NCBI GenBank assembly: GCA_002943765.1
Contig: PQWQ01000009.1
Span: forward strand, 1,488,001-1,552,000
Reading direction: 5' to 3'
Source of the DNA: Psoroptes ovis
Taxonomy: Eukaryota > Arthropoda > Arachnida > Sarcoptiformes > Psoroptidae
Length of the DNA: 64,000 nt
Numbering within the stretch: position 1 is the first letter of the stretch; each line of letters begins with the position of its first letter. Shown here piece after piece: positions 1 to 14,328 of the stretch. The position numbers and the translations under genes are program-made. The notes under the pieces were generated by a model that did no database searches, had not been told where the DNA came from, and was given only the letters and a program-made list of their open reading frames with translations.

Positions 1-1152
1 TCTATTTCAATTTTAATAATTTTCATTAGAATTAAATTCATTTGAATTCAATTTTAGGCAAATGATGATTGCTCTAAAATGGAAATATGATTGTGAAATT
101 CTACGGGTTATATAGAATATATATGTAAATCAAGTCATTTTTTCTGAATTTTCAATTTTTGAAATTCATCAATGTAAATTGATGAATTTTCATCCATAGA
201 TAAAACATTAGAGAATTCATATATCGATCAAAAGGGTGATCTCATGAGAATTTTTATCATTTCATCATCAAAATCATCAAAAATATATGAAATTTAAATT
301 GTTTGAAATCAAAGCGCGAATAATGGAATTTTAAATTTTTTTTATTTCCATAAATTCAAACAATTCATTATTATTGGATTATATCACCGAAAATGAAGAC
401 AGTTGGTTTCATCATTATTATTATTGCTATGATAATATTGAATACAGAATGAAATATCACCGAATATTACTGAATTTTAGCACGTGTTTCGGTGGTCTCT
501 CACACATCAATGTATTGAAAATCATAGGAAATATGAAATATTTTTCATAACACACAGTTATTTATATATGGAACACGTGAAAACGATAAAAATACTAAAC
601 AAAAATATAGTAAATAAATGAATTTGAAGATGGAACAATTCCAGTTATTTGAAATGAACGAATGATAGAACAAACAAAAAAAAATGAAAAATGGCAGTAA
701 ATACATTTAGATATCAGTTTTAGTTTGGACCAAAATAATAATAATAATCACATGAAGCACGTGGCAAAATTTAATTAACAAAACAATTGATTCAAAAAAA
801 AAAAAAATCGAAAATACAAAACCCTGTGTGTGGTGTGGTGTTGTTGTGCCAGCGACTTAACACAGTAGCAGTCAGTCAGTGAATTTGAAGGGCAAAATCA
901 TCATCATCATCATTTCGGATCATTGGCCGTCAAACACACACTTGCAAACAAACAAATAAACACATACACACACACACAAACACACGATGATAATCTATTT
1001 ATTTGTGTTGAATGAATGAATGGAAAAAAAATTCTGAAAATTTTAATCCATTTGAATTTGATATGAAAAACCACACAATTTTGAGAATTTGTTGATAATT
1101 AATTTCAAATAAAATTTGAAATACTGAATGGGTTTAAATCGAAATTGAAAAC
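1..1152. other. Gene-free AT-rich flank
   Basis: No convincing coding frame is present on either strand. The stretch is rich in A/T runs and short ATC and CA repeats. Around 825-890 the composition becomes richer in G, and the block 868-884 carries overlapping TCAGT-like elements that resemble arthropod initiator sequences. A transcription start here is possible but unsupported by any adjoining open frame, so the block is only noted. Confidence 0.5.
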
Positions 1153-1154
1153 TA

Positions 1155-1178
1155 CAGTCATACCTCACTTTACGCTAC
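1155..1178 (+). repeat. Left terminal inverted repeat of the pogo/Tigger-like element
   Basis: Starts directly after TA with CAGTCATACCTC and pairs with the inverted copy at 1842-1865, with a few mismatches in the inner half. Confidence 0.8.
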
Positions 1179-1212
1179 CCTAATATGCGCTGTTTCGACA
1201 TAACGCGGGTTT

Positions 1213-1565
1213 TTGAAACAAATTGAAATTGACGATATTGATAGGCAAGACATCGTTGAGCTTATTGAGGATAAGGAGACGAATACAGCAATGAAGATCT
1301 GGGAGAATCGGCTCGTCAAAATGAAGAGGAAGATACCGATTCTGATGACGATCAACCAACCGAAATTGACACAAATTTTTTGCAAAAAACTGTTGATCTC
1401 ATTAAAGATTTCGCTGATCAAATCATGATCAACGATCCTGATTATGATAGGAGTTCCAGAGTAAGACGAACATTGCTGGACAGGATAGCAGTTGATCGTC
1501 ATATGCTTAATGAGAAAAAAATGTTAAAACAAACAAAAATATATGATTTTTTCACGAAAAAATGA
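1213..1565 (+). pseudogene. Tigger/jerky-type transposase C-terminal relic, frameshifted
   Basis: Two overlapping frames on the plus strand together resemble the C-terminus of pogo/Tigger/jerky transposases. The first (from 1213) reads an acidic segment ending near DIVELIEDKE. The second frame takes over near 1275, gives an Asp/Glu-rich linker and then a helical segment around FADQIMINDPD, and ends in IYDFFTKK at 1565. A short Phe-Phe motif at the extreme C-terminus is common in this family. The frame switch near 1265-1280, in front of an in-frame TAA, breaks the gene. There is no N-terminal helix-turn-helix and no DDE domain, so no active transposase can come from here. Confidence 0.65.
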
Positions 1566-1841
1566 AATGAAAATTTAAAAATGATCTAATTAATATGAAA
1601 TTTATAAAATTGATACTTTATAAATTCATATTTGATATGAAATAATGAATTCATAATGAATTATGCGTAAGAATCATTTTTGAGACTAAAAAATTCACAT
1701 CAAATTGGGATTATATGAGATAAAATTAGATGAAAATTTTTTCTTTTTCGCTTGCATTGTACCGGCTTACTTATTTTGTGTGCTAAATTCGTATCGTTTA
1801 ACGCTGTTTCGTTTAGCACTGAGATTTTTAGTAACGTATCC

Positions 1842-1865
1842 CCCGCGTTAAGCGAGGTATGACTG
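1842..1865 (-). repeat. Right terminal inverted repeat of the pogo/Tigger-like element
   Basis: Reads GAGGTATGACTG into the TA at 1866-1867. On the reverse strand it begins like the left end and continues CGCTTAACGC. Confidence 0.8.
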
Positions 1866-1867
1866 TA

Positions 1868-4800
1868 ATTGTAAATTCACTCAATGTCTAAGGGAATTCA
1901 TCATTTTAAAATTTTTCAAAATCATTTCAAGACATCACTGAATCATTGAATTCTAAACATCTTGAAATGATTTTTTTTATTATTATTATAAGAAAATCAT
2001 TGGCAAATAAATTTTAAATAAAATTTTTAGAAAATCAAAGTCACATTTGACATTTTTTAGTCATGATAATTTATTTCTGTTTTTGTTTTTCAAATGAAAA
2101 ATTATAAATAAAGTGACAATGTCAAGGTTTCGAGGAATTTTTTTTTTTTTTTTTTTGGTTGACATTTAAGACGCTTAAGCCGGTTTATGTGGCCGTATCG
2201 AAATGTGCATTGGATAATAAATTTTTTTTTCTTGAAAATGATATCAATAGTAGAGAATTATTTAAATTTATAATTATGAGATAAGAAATTCTCAAGAAAT
2301 TTCTCGTCAAGAAAACATATGGAAAGTGATTTTGAAAAAAAAAATCAAAATTTAAATATAAATTATGATATTGCTGTTGTTAAGTATACTATTCATATAA
2401 TATATATTAGAATTTATGTGATTGATAATTTAAAAATTTTGAAATAAAACAAATGATATCGATATTTAAGATTCTCCTTGAATCATTTTCTTATTTGCTT
2501 ATATTTCGGATTTAAAAATTTGAATTTTCCCCTACGCATAAATTGATAATGAATCAAAATTACAATTTACACACAATTACAATTTAATAAATTATTAAAA
2601 TGCAATGCATGTGTCAGTCTATGCAAGTAAAAAATGATAAATAATGTAAAGAATTTCAATGGAAAAACAACGATCAAATTATGAGAAAATGAAATTATTT
2701 CATAGTGATCATGTATGAACTAGAAATTACATTAAGAATAATAATAAATTATTGATGAAAAATTTTATTTTACAAGACAATTTTACAAAAAATAATAAAA
2801 TGAAATCAAATTCAATTCTTTTCTTCGCAAAATATTTTATGCAAAAATGTTTGAAATGAATCTGAAAAAAAATTTTCCATGTAAATGATCATATAATATA
2901 AAATTCACAAGTTACAATTGTTCCCAGTTTAAACAGAACTAAACAATTGAATTTCAAACAGATTCAAGGGTCGATTTTGGATTTCCGCCTAATTTCAAAT
3001 TATAAATCAATCAATCAATCAACCAACGAGAAATTAAACTCGAAAAAAATGACCCAATTCAACTATTTTTATGGGGCGTATTTTGGTTTTTTTTGTAGGA
3101 TATTTTCGTGAAATCATCGAAATCATCATAATACTATTGCTATTATTATTCACACTGACATCTTAATCCGGATTTGACTTTTTTTCAACCTTATGATTGA
3201 TAACAAACATAAGTAAAATGGAAGTGTTCCTAGTCAAAATTCATCACCTATCGAAATGATCGAAAAATGATGGAGAAATTTCTATTATTCAGTATGATAA
3301 GATTTCAAAAAAAAAGTAACAAACTAATGTATCAGGTAGCAACACAAAAATGAATTCAAATTCAAAGCAAAATTTCAATTATTATCGGATTTTAGAGTAC
3401 AGGGTGAAAAAATGTGTAAAAATTTTTCAAAAAAAAAAAAAAAAAATTCAATTTCAATCATGTTCTACACAATCGTTATTGTTGGTATGAATTTTAAATT
3501 GAACAACAACACTGACAACAACATTGAAAAATGAAAAAATTGATTCACAAAAGGTAAAACTTGGAAATATTTTGCTTCCAGGGAATTTATTACATGAAAA
3601 ATATTAAACACAATTTATACATGGATGGAATATGAAATTCCTCGGAGAAATGGACCAAAAAAAAAAAAAAAAAAAATAAAAATAAAAATAAAAATACGGG
3701 AAAAATTCATTTTGAATTTAAATCCACAAAAATAAAAAATGTAACAGCTCGTCATATTTAGTGAAAATATTGATTTTCATTTTCATATCTCATGAATGAT
3801 TTGAATCAAAATATATTTATTGATTGAACGCACATACAATTTGACACGTGACGACAAACAATTTCGATTGTTGAAACATTGATTGTGCTCAGTTTAACAA
3901 ACATGTTTTATCATTATCATTGATTTGATAATTATCATAGATTGTCATCAAAATAAATAATTAAAATATATGGAGAAATGAATGGTACTTCTGAATGAAT
4001 TTGGGTGAAAAATTCATATTTTTCAATGATTTTATCAGAAATATATACAAAATATTTAAATATTTCAAACAATTAAATCTTTTATCGTAGAAAAACGAAT
4101 TGTGATTTCATTTATTTTATGTGATTTGCAAATAAAATTTGCAAAAAAAAGAAAAATAATTATTTCTAGGACTAGGAATAGGACCCGAAAATCTAGATCC
4201 TGGACACTCGAACAATGAATGGTTCGAGTTTCTAAACTTGTATTTCTGTATTTCAAATTTCCTATTCAATTGGATTTGATTTTCATTTTGAATTTATTTC
4301 AATTTCATTTCATATTCGAAGCAACATTGAATTAAATCAACTTTGACACTTTTTGTTCGTTTATTTTATTTCAGTATTTTCAATTTTGCATTGGGGTGAG
4401 GTTGGGAGGAATATTAAGTGTTTGAAACCGTACTTACTGCCATTCATTATCATTCTATATTTTTTGTGAAAATCTCTGGTATATACCCTGAACTCTGGAT
4501 TTCATATGGTAAATTGGATCATTTTTTTGTTGTTGTTGTTTTGTTACCTTACTTATTTATCGATTCGAATAATGGATAAATACAATAGCAAACAATGAAA
4601 TAATAATAATGAAGCATATAACAGTATTATTATTATTTCTGAATTCAATTCAATGGCGAAAAGGTATCTGTATTCAATCTGTTTGAAAAACTTTTTTCAT
4701 TCAATCATTTATTAATAAGTGTGTACATCATTGTATGATGCCTTTAGTATGGTTACTGTATGCCACGTGTCAATTCACATTAATTTCAATGAATGAAAAA

Positions 4801-6355
4801 AAATATTTTTCACTTCTCTGCATAGATGCAATCAATGAAAAACTACTGGGGATAGAGCCGAGAGATGAATATCGACTGAAAAACTGACCGTTATGAGATC
4901 GTTTGAAGCGAAATGTGGCTCATATTGAAACACAGGCATAAAGCATCAACACCTGAATGTACTTAGGTTCGTATTTGCCTAATCGATGGATGAAAAAAAA
5001 TATCATTTGTCCCTACGAAACAATACTCAATCATAATACTGTGGTTTCAAAAATATTCAAATCAACCAAATCGTGGTGATATATTTTTTAAGAACAAAAT
5101 TGATTATTCCAATACCATACGATTTAATCGGAACAAATTTACGTACAAATTAAGAAAGACCAACTTTACAAAGAAAACAATTGAATCAATAGGATATTTG
5201 TTCCGAAAAATTATTTGAATTTAAAATTATCATTATTATCATGATAATCCAATGGTACTGACAAATTACTGATTCATATCACGAAAATAATAATTGAGTG
5301 AATCGATAAATTTAAATTTTTCATCATCATAATTATCATCGAAAAAAATGTAAAAACTTATGCTTCATTAAACGATAATATAATAAAAAAAAAATTGAAA
5401 ATAAAATTCAAATCAGTAAAAACAAATGGCAAATTGCATATTTCAATGATAAAGCAAATGACAAGAACAATCTTATTGAGGATAATTATCAAAATCTGTT
5501 TGTCAAACATTTCTGCTGATGTAAAATTTAAATCAAATTATGCAATTTGACGATTGTCAAATGTGATTATCAGAGACTGATTACCAATCATTATTATCAT
5601 TAAAATTTTATGAAATATTTTCGATTTCAAAGATGAATGATTGAATTATCGTATGAAATTAAATTATTTGAAAATTGATTAGTATTGATTGAGTTGAACA
5701 CATAATTTTCTAAATTTAAAATAATTCCATCTGTTGATCTACGAATAATCTTGCATTATTATTTCAAAGAAAAGCGAAGTGAAATGTCATCAAATGATTG
5801 AAAATCTCATTCGATAATCGATCTAATGATTACCAAAACAAGTCAAATTCGTAAAACAAACAAAAATCGAATGAATAAATGATAAAAATCGAAATCAGAG
5901 AGAAATCTAAAAAGAAAAATTCAAAGATTTATGTTGACACTTTTAAATGAAAATATTTATAAAAATATATGACATAAATTTCTAAAAATATTTGAAAAAA
6001 AAATCTTTATAAATAAATTAAGATCATAGAATATATGAACATACACACTGATGAAGTATTGAAGCACACAAATATCCTAAAAGAAAAAAATCAATCATTC
6101 AATCGAAAATAGTTGGAAAATGAATAAAAATAAATAAATTTAAAGATTTTCAACAAAATAAACCAAAACATATGTGACCGAGGATTAATTTTTCATCTTT
6201 GCTCTGTGTCGTTTGGCTTGAATTAGTATAATTTGTATTGATTAATATTTGTATTGATTATTAAATGAAATAATCCACTTGGATAAATGACAAAATTTTA
6301 TTTTAAAAAATTTTTTTTTCATTTAAAATTAGCCGTGTTATTTATTTAAATAATT
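1868..6355. other. Gene-free AT-rich DNA
   Basis: I see no coding frame with protein-like composition, no RNA gene and no complete mobile element. Homopolymer A/T runs (for example near 2140-2157 and 3656-3676) and scattered TTA/ATC repeats dominate. It may be intron or intergenic DNA; no splice-flanked exon was recognised. Confidence 0.5.
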
Positions 6356-6359
6356 TAAT

Positions 6360-6410
6360 CTTTGGTGTGCGCTGGGTGTGGTGGCGGTGGCTATGACGTA
6401 AAACAACACC
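6360..6410. promoter_or_regulatory. GC-richer block with a CRE-like TGACGTAA
   Basis: A G-rich stretch (GTGGCGGTGGC) is followed at about 6394 by TGACGTAA, a half-CRE/ATF-type sequence. It stands out against the surrounding AT-rich DNA. Regulatory function is inferred from composition and motif only, and no gene start is recognised next to it. Confidence 0.2.
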
Positions 6411-7160
6411 CTATTGGAAAAATTGAAAATAAAACCAGAGGCTGTTTTATATTTGTTTTGGACCAAAAAAAAAAAAATTGCCTGTGACAATTGCTCGAGA
6501 AAATCCGGTCGTGTTTAATCGTCGCATGTGTACATTTTCAAATGTAAATTCATTCAACTTTCAAATAATTTTATGACTTGAAATTTACGACAAAAATCAG
6601 TGGAAAATGTGCCCATGTCACACAATGAAATGTAATATTTTTTTTTCGATCTTTGAAATTTAAAAATTTTAAATTTAAAATTTTATGATTTTCCACTCAT
6701 TTTCTCTGCTGTGTGTGCGTATGTATATGACACAGCATGAATTTATTGCTCGAGCTTAGCATTGAAAACCACACAAACACACATACGAATCCAACGACTG
6801 TAAAGTCACATTGAAAACAAATTTTAATGACCGATTCAAGCTTAGCCGACACACACCGAACAACGACAATCCATGCAAAAGAGTTCATAGAAATTGAAAA
6901 CAGAAAAAATGACAAGGGTTTGATTTCATTTTGATTACACTTTTGATCATGATTCGGTTTTATCCTTTGCTCGATAAATAAAATCGATCAGAAAATTAAT
7001 TGAAATTTTTTTTGAATGGTTGAAACAACAACAAAAACGAGATATTCATTCAATTTGAAACATTTCATTCATTCATTCACAGATAATATCAAACAACAAA
7101 ATAACCCAAACGGACTAATGCCTAACCTAAAACATAAACAAAAACAAGCGTAAACCACCT

Positions 7161-7177
7161 ACACACACACACACACA
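7161..7177. repeat. (AC)n microsatellite
   Basis: About eight uninterrupted AC units. Confidence 0.9.
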
Positions 7178-8769
7178 AATAGATAGAAAAGTACGTTTCA
7201 TATCTATTTTCATTTTGAAAAGTCAAAAAAATTTCATTTTGGTCAATTTCATATCATAATCTGATATGAATGAATGAATAAAATGTAATAATAATAAATT
7301 TCAGCCGTTTGCGGACACCAAATATTTTGATTAAGGGTCAATATTCATTATATTATACTACCTTTATTTATTTATGTTTATTTATTGATCACTTATTTAT
7401 TTGTTATCATTTTTTTTTTTGGCTGGCCGAAATAATGAAACAATTTTTGAAACAGATATATTCAATGAATGGACAGATGTCCATTCGGAACACAGAGACA
7501 TAATAATATTTGTGTTTTTATCAGATCATTTGATTTGATAAAAAAAATGTCATAAAATATTTTGTGATAATGAATAAATAATTTATTGTGACTATTCACA
7601 AACTGAAAACATTTTAAATGCAATGAGAGATGTCATATTTTCTTAGGAAAAAAATAAATGATATCAAATATTATAAAATAAACAAAAACATTATGAGAGT
7701 GATTCAATTTCGTAGATAATTGACACCTGGAATATTATTGAATGGGTGTTTCGTGTATATGTAAGAGTTATTTCAATGGAAAATTCCTATTTCGGTCGGA
7801 AATTATAAAATTGAAATTTTTATTTTTTGATTTTTATCTATTTTAGAAAGATACAAATGAAACAGAAACAGAATAAATAAAATAATTTATTATCACACAA
7901 AATGGAATGATGATTACCATTGATTATTATTACACACACACATTTTTTTCATATTGAAATAATTGAAAATGATGGAAAATGGATAACAATAATAATGATG
8001 ATAATAAACAATCTATGGTTATGATACGTGATGCATAATCTAAAGCTTGGATCTCCTCTGTCATATTCATATATTCATTATTCACTCATTGCTTAATGCT
8101 CATTGTTTTACGAAATAAATATTATTTTTTATGAAATCATTTTCTGGTCATTTTCATACGACTAAAAATGAAACTATTTTAGTCATAAAAACAATAAAAT
8201 AATAACATGTTTCATTCATTCATTCAGTCATTCATATCAATAATAATAAATTCTTAGCCGAATTTTCAATGTTTTGATGCGGTTATTATTGTTTGAATTG
8301 AAATATATTAAAGCAATAATAATAATTATTACACTAAAAATATGACATTTTAATCGTCCAATTTTGGACTACCGTCATTCATTTTATTATTTTTATCATA
8401 TTTTTTTTTGGTGTATGATAAAATATTAATAATAATGTTTTGCATTCATTTACATTTAAAACACTAATAATATTACTAATCATCATCATCATCATTCGGC
8501 AACAAATTATTGATGGTGACTAACAAAAAAATTCGTGTGTTCAAAAATGGAAAACGAATGAAAAATTTTAATTAATTTTCAGGCCGAAAAAATAATTAAA
8601 ATAATTTCGACAAATTTTTAGTTTAAGTAGGAGAATATGTCGGCGTTAGAAAAGAGTTGATGAAATGGTTTAAATAGAGCTTTAAATCATTCGGAATGAA
8701 TTCGGATTTTTTTTTTCATTAATATTTCAATCTGAAATTATAGCGAATTTCAATGTGAAAATGCAACAA

Positions 8770-8790
8770 TTTTTTTTTTTTTTTTTTTTT
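8770..8790. repeat. Poly-T tract
   Basis: Twenty-one consecutive T. No target duplication or retrocopy is visible beside it, so it is not called as a retroposon tail. Confidence 0.9.
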
Positions 8791-11700
8791 GGTTGGTTGA
8801 AATGAATCAGAAAATAGGAATGGAATGAAATGAAATGATAATAATGAAAAATGATGTTAATTAAAAATAAAATAAAGTAAATTTTGGCAAATGAAATTTC
8901 ATTCATTTTTCATGTTGAAAATGCATGGAAAAAAAGATGATATATTATCACACAGAAATCGAGCGAAAAGAATATACATCTCAATGATATAATAATAATG
9001 ATGATTGATTTTTAGATCAAAGACTGATTCACTAGTTAATAAAAGCATTGATAATCACATCTAAAGTATGGAGAGAGATGAAATCATGAAGACAAATATT
9101 TTGACCGAAAATAATTTTTCTCTAAGAATATTATTTAAGAAATTTGAAATAAGATTTACCAGAAATATATCTTTCTCATTCGATGATGCTTGTTCACATG
9201 CATATCTTTGATATAATTTTTGGTAATATCTTGAATTTACTGATTCACAGCATGCGCAAGTAAGTTCGCATATTTTCCAATGAATTTCATGTTTCAAAAA
9301 AAATGAGTAAATTGTTAATTTGTTGTATATTTCTATGATAAACAAAATAAATACGAAAAGAAGATAATTTTTAGAATAAACATTTCAAAAGAAGAAACAT
9401 TGTGCACGTGCACATGTTTCAAATTTTCGAAATAATTTAATTTGATGAACAAATTTTTTCCAAAGAAATTAAATTGACAAAATTATATTTTAGTTTACGA
9501 ATACGAATACGAATGAATGATTTTATTTGAAAAAATAATAATAATTTTGTCATATGACATGATTGAATGGGAAATTTTCCCAAATATTCCATCAATTCAT
9601 TGTGATATAATTAAATCAAATTAGAATAAATTGAATTTGAATACAGAAATTTCAAATGTCAATTTAGACGGATGTTTCAAACATGAATGTATATTCAAAT
9701 TCAAAAATGTTTCAAAGAAATCAATCAATTCGGATGATCAACATTTGACCACCAATGGTGCATGGAAAATTTTTGAAAATTTTCAAAAAATTTTTGCCAA
9801 TCGATTGAACAAATTTTAATCAATCAAATCAAATGAAAATTCATGAAATTAAGTATTTCTAAATATGGAAAATTGAGAAGAAGAAGAATCAAATAAAGAG
9901 ATTTAAGCGAAAAAAACAAACAAACAAACAGAATTTCAATGTTCAACAGTGTTTACACAAACAAAAAAAAATCAAATGTTTGTCTATGGCATTTGAATTT
10001 GAAGAAAAATTCAAAAATGTTTAAAACAATTAGATTAGATTTTTTTTTTTGGCTACGTGATTGACATATTGACTTGTACAATATCTTTCTATGAATGAAT
10101 GAACGAAAGATGTTTGTTTATTTATTTGTTTGATAAGTATTTTGTAAATTCTATTATTTGTATAAGATGTTATAGTTTCTATTTTGATTTTTGATTCACA
10201 GAGAGAGCGAGGAATTATGCAAAGACTACACGATTTAAGAACATGAATCAAAGAATGAAAAAAAATCATACATTTGTCATTCATTTGTAAGAATGAACAA
10301 GTGGGTAGAAAAATAAACAATGATATGATTTATAAATGTGATCATATTCATAATAATGATTCAAACATTGAAAACAATGTTATAAGCTTGTCAAAAAAAA
10401 AAAAAAAATTGAAAAATATGTAAAATAATAAATAAAACAAACAAATATGAAAAATCAAAATCAAACCAGTAGTGATTTTTGAATAATGATTATATCATTA
10501 ATCATATATCATTATTATTATTATTATTGTTGTTATCAATGGTCATAACCTGTTGAAATATGTATAAAAATAATTTTCGAAAAGTCAATATATAAAAAAA
10601 ATTTTATTCATGTAAAACATTTGGCCAAAAATATCTGGTGTAAACCACCACATATGAATTAGATAATTTTTGAATTTTAAGTAAAATTAAAAAATCATAA
10701 AGATAAATAATACGAAAAACATTATCATTATTAATGGCCAAATGATGTTTAATCGGAAAAATATTTTAGATTTATATTTTTACAATTATCATATCTAAAT
10801 CATAATAACAATATTAATAATTTTTCTGAAATTTTTTAACAAAAAATCAATTTCAACTTGCCATAATCATAATTGTTATTATTATCATGATTATTATTGT
10901 AAGAAAGGGGAAAAATTTTCAAGATTTTCCTTATTTTCTTGAATTCATCTTATTTGAATGAAGAAATACTAAATATATCTAAGCACTTGATCTAAATAAT
11001 ATAATGGAAAAAAATTCATATTTTTTCAATTTTTTTGTTTCCATAACAAATTATGAGCATAAATACAGGTAAATCATAATAAATAAATATATTCATATGG
11101 AATGAAAAAAAATCCAATAAAATAAATGATTTTTGACAAGTATAAAATCACTTGAAAAATTATTGAATCGAAATGAATGAAAATAGAAATATTTCAAATA
11201 TAAATTATGATAAAATATTCCACCGGAATAACAAATATGAAATACACATTTATATTAAACATTAATGCATTATGTGTGTGTGGTCATAATCATTCAAAAA
11301 TCATCATCATAATCAAAACATCATTGGAATTCAATGAACCATTGAAGAATTATTACTTAAACGTATGTGTTCATCTTGAAAAATCATTGAAAATTTATAG
11401 AAAAATGTGACAACAACAACAACAACAATCATTTTCATTCCAATCATCATCATCATCTCTTAAGCAATTGTATTATTTTATAAATCTTTGAAATATCAAA
11501 AATAGATGGAGAGAGAGAGAATGAATGAATAAACTACAGGCATCAAACTTATCTCATGTCAAAATGATTACACATTACTTTTCAACACAATTATTATTAT
11601 AATAATCATCAAATTATCATTAGATCAGTGGAAAATTCTTCAATAAAATATTTGAGATTTGGTAAAATCGAAGGTAAAATAAATAACAAACAAACGACCA

Positions 11701-14305
11701 CCATCATACACGTAAATATCTGAATAATAAAACAGCCATAAACAATCTTAAACATCAAACGTCTTTGAAAAAAAAACTAAAGATAATGAATGAATGAATG
11801 AACCACAATGATCAAGGACAAAGGTGAACTGAAAAGAATGTAAGTTCACATTGAAAAAGCTCTGAGGAAAAATCGTGTTTTGTCTGATTTTTGATGTTTG
11901 AAACATTGTATATTTTTTTTCTCTAATCAATTGAACAATTGAATTTCAATTGTTAAATCGAAAATATGAATAGTTTTGGCAGATTCACCAGTAGTAATTG
12001 TTGTTGTCTTGTATCCAGTGTCTAAATCAAAATACAGTACAAAAGAAATTTCAATTTTTATTTGAATGAATCTTCAATGTTAAATGATAAAAACTATTAT
12101 CATTACATTTAGCACAGGGAACCAGAACATATCCATTGGTCATCCATTGTGGTTTTTAATTCATTCATTTGATAAGAATACAAGAGCCAATGTTCATCAC
12201 TACAACAAATGAACCAAACGAACGAATGGACAACAACAAACCACCAACCAACCAACCAATGGTTGGTTTTATCAACCAAATCAAGTAAACAAAACAAACA
12301 AACAAACGAAATAAATGAACAAAATGTAAATATATAACAAGCATATAACAATATGAGCACATTTCCAATGGTTTAAGCTTTTCAGAAGGAGAAAAAACGA
12401 AGGTGAAAGGTCATTCAAGCAGCAACCGAATTCAAAATAAACAAACTAAAAATGAAAATTGGAATATCATGGAAATATTTGTTTTTCATTCATTCATGTA
12501 TAGCCTTGCATACGCTCTTACAGACACACACAAAATAACATGGGCATCATTCATCATCATTTTTTTCTTGTTTGAATTTCATTTAAAACAGCGAGCAAGC
12601 AAAAGCAACAGGCAAAACTTGAATTTATGAACACAATGATGATGAGCAAGCAAAAAGCCCTTGCTAATTCTCATACTTTGAACATTATTTGTCATAGATT
12701 GGTTTATCAGATAGAAGGTAGATAAATGATGATTGCAATTGAAAATAAAATTTCAACTCTACATGACATTTCATTTTCTTTATTTGTATTTGTTTTTCAA
12801 CTGAAATCAAATGATAAAATCATAAATGAAATTTTATTTATTTTCAAAGTCTCAAAGTCGTATAATACGAAAGGAAAAAGATTTCATGAAATCAAAGATA
12901 ATATCAAATCAAAGCACATACAAAAAAAATCTTTCAAAATGATAATTAACCATTTAATGTGTGTGTGTACCTTTGACCTTTGATTATTTACACAAAGATG
13001 ATGAAAACAAAAAATAAATGTGTTTATATCGTTGTTGTCATCAACAAATGAGAATTGAAAATAATTTTAAATTAAATTCAATCAAATGTATGACTACTTT
13101 AATTTGTTTTATTGATGCATTGAAGCTGCATTTTCAATCTCTTTCAACTTTCATCCACACTTTGTAAGGTTGAAAATTTGTCAACAATAAATTTTGACTG
13201 TTTCACACATCAAGGTTAAATATTTGTTAAAAAAACAAGGTGACAAGTGTGACCATTTTGAGACAAGTAACAAATTAAAAATCTCATAGAAAATAATTAA
13301 AATTTTGTCATTTTTGAAAAATATGAAACTTGTCAGATTTGACAATAATTTTTTTTCAGTGAATGATTGATAGGGAGTGATTATCGTTCACTTTGTATGC
13401 AAAATAGTTGAATTTTTGCAAAAATTGTCACTCATATTTTATTCGGTTTCAAATTTCAAGAATAAATTTTCAATTGAAGAAAACCTCGAAATCTTAACAC
13501 GAATCAACCACCAATGATGATCGTTGATCATCGAGATTATTATAATTAATTAAATGAACCACAAAAAGTCAAAGATAAATAATGAATGAAATATATTCAA
13601 AAAGCAAAACAATTATAATTCTTTGTCTTAGTGTTTGTCTGGATTTTTTTTAGGCTAAAATTTTCTTCAAAATACAATATGATTGAATGACAGTCGTCTG
13701 CTGTTGCAGCAGCAAAAAGACTTGAACAATCATTGATCATTTGATTGTGTCTTGAGATCATCAATCAAATTGAAGAAAAAAATAATAAGAATGACAAGTA
13801 ACAGTTTGTGTGTGTGTGTTTGGTCTGCATATTTGAATATTTATATTCATGCATATTCATACAATTGTAAAATTTACAATTGCTTGTTTGTATTTGCATA
13901 TATAAAAATTTTCTCAAGTTAATAAGATTTTGTTGTTGTTGTTTAAATAATTTCTATTCGAAAATTATCATATGTTCAATTCAAATGAATGTGTGAATAT
14001 GTGTGTGCTGCCCACATTTTTTCATTGTTTTTCCTGTTTGCTTCAATGTATTTACTATTCGATATCAAAATTATAATGAATATTTGAATAAAAATTGACC
14101 AAATCAAACAAAATACAAAAAAAAGACAAATGATAATAAAATAATTATGTAACAATACTTGTATTTTACACTCATATATTCAATTTAAAATAAAATGTAA
14201 AATAAGTTGAAATATTTTTTTTTAAATAAGATAAGAGACAGTTAAGAAAAAAAGAAAAAAAATTTGTCTTAAATGTCAATTGGTGATAAATAATGATTTC
14301 TGATG

Positions 14306-14328
14306 CTGCAGCAGCAGCAGCAGCATCA
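14306..14328. repeat. CAG/GCA trinucleotide cluster
   Basis: Six to seven GCA units. A similar cluster lies at 14549-14568 and a shorter CTG/CAG inverted pair at about 13701-13720. None lies in an extended open frame. Confidence 0.8.

Larger units (their letters stand above)
1155..1865 (+). mobile_element. pogo/Tigger-like DNA transposon, deletion derivative
   Basis: The 711-bp element has terminal inverted repeats that begin CAGTCATACCTC and extend imperfectly for about 24 bp on each side (left CACTTTACGC, right read inward CGCTTAACGC). It is flanked by the dinucleotide TA at 1153-1154 and 1866-1867, the target duplication expected for Tc1/mariner/pogo elements. CAG(T/G)CATACCTC ends are known from Tigger/pogo elements. 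Inside is only the C-terminal part of a Tigger/jerky-type transposase, broken by a frame change, so the DNA-binding and DDE catalytic regions are missing. The copy is therefore non-autonomous and could move only with a transposase supplied elsewhere. Superfamily is well supported by ends plus relic; the exact family is not determined. Confidence 0.8.
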
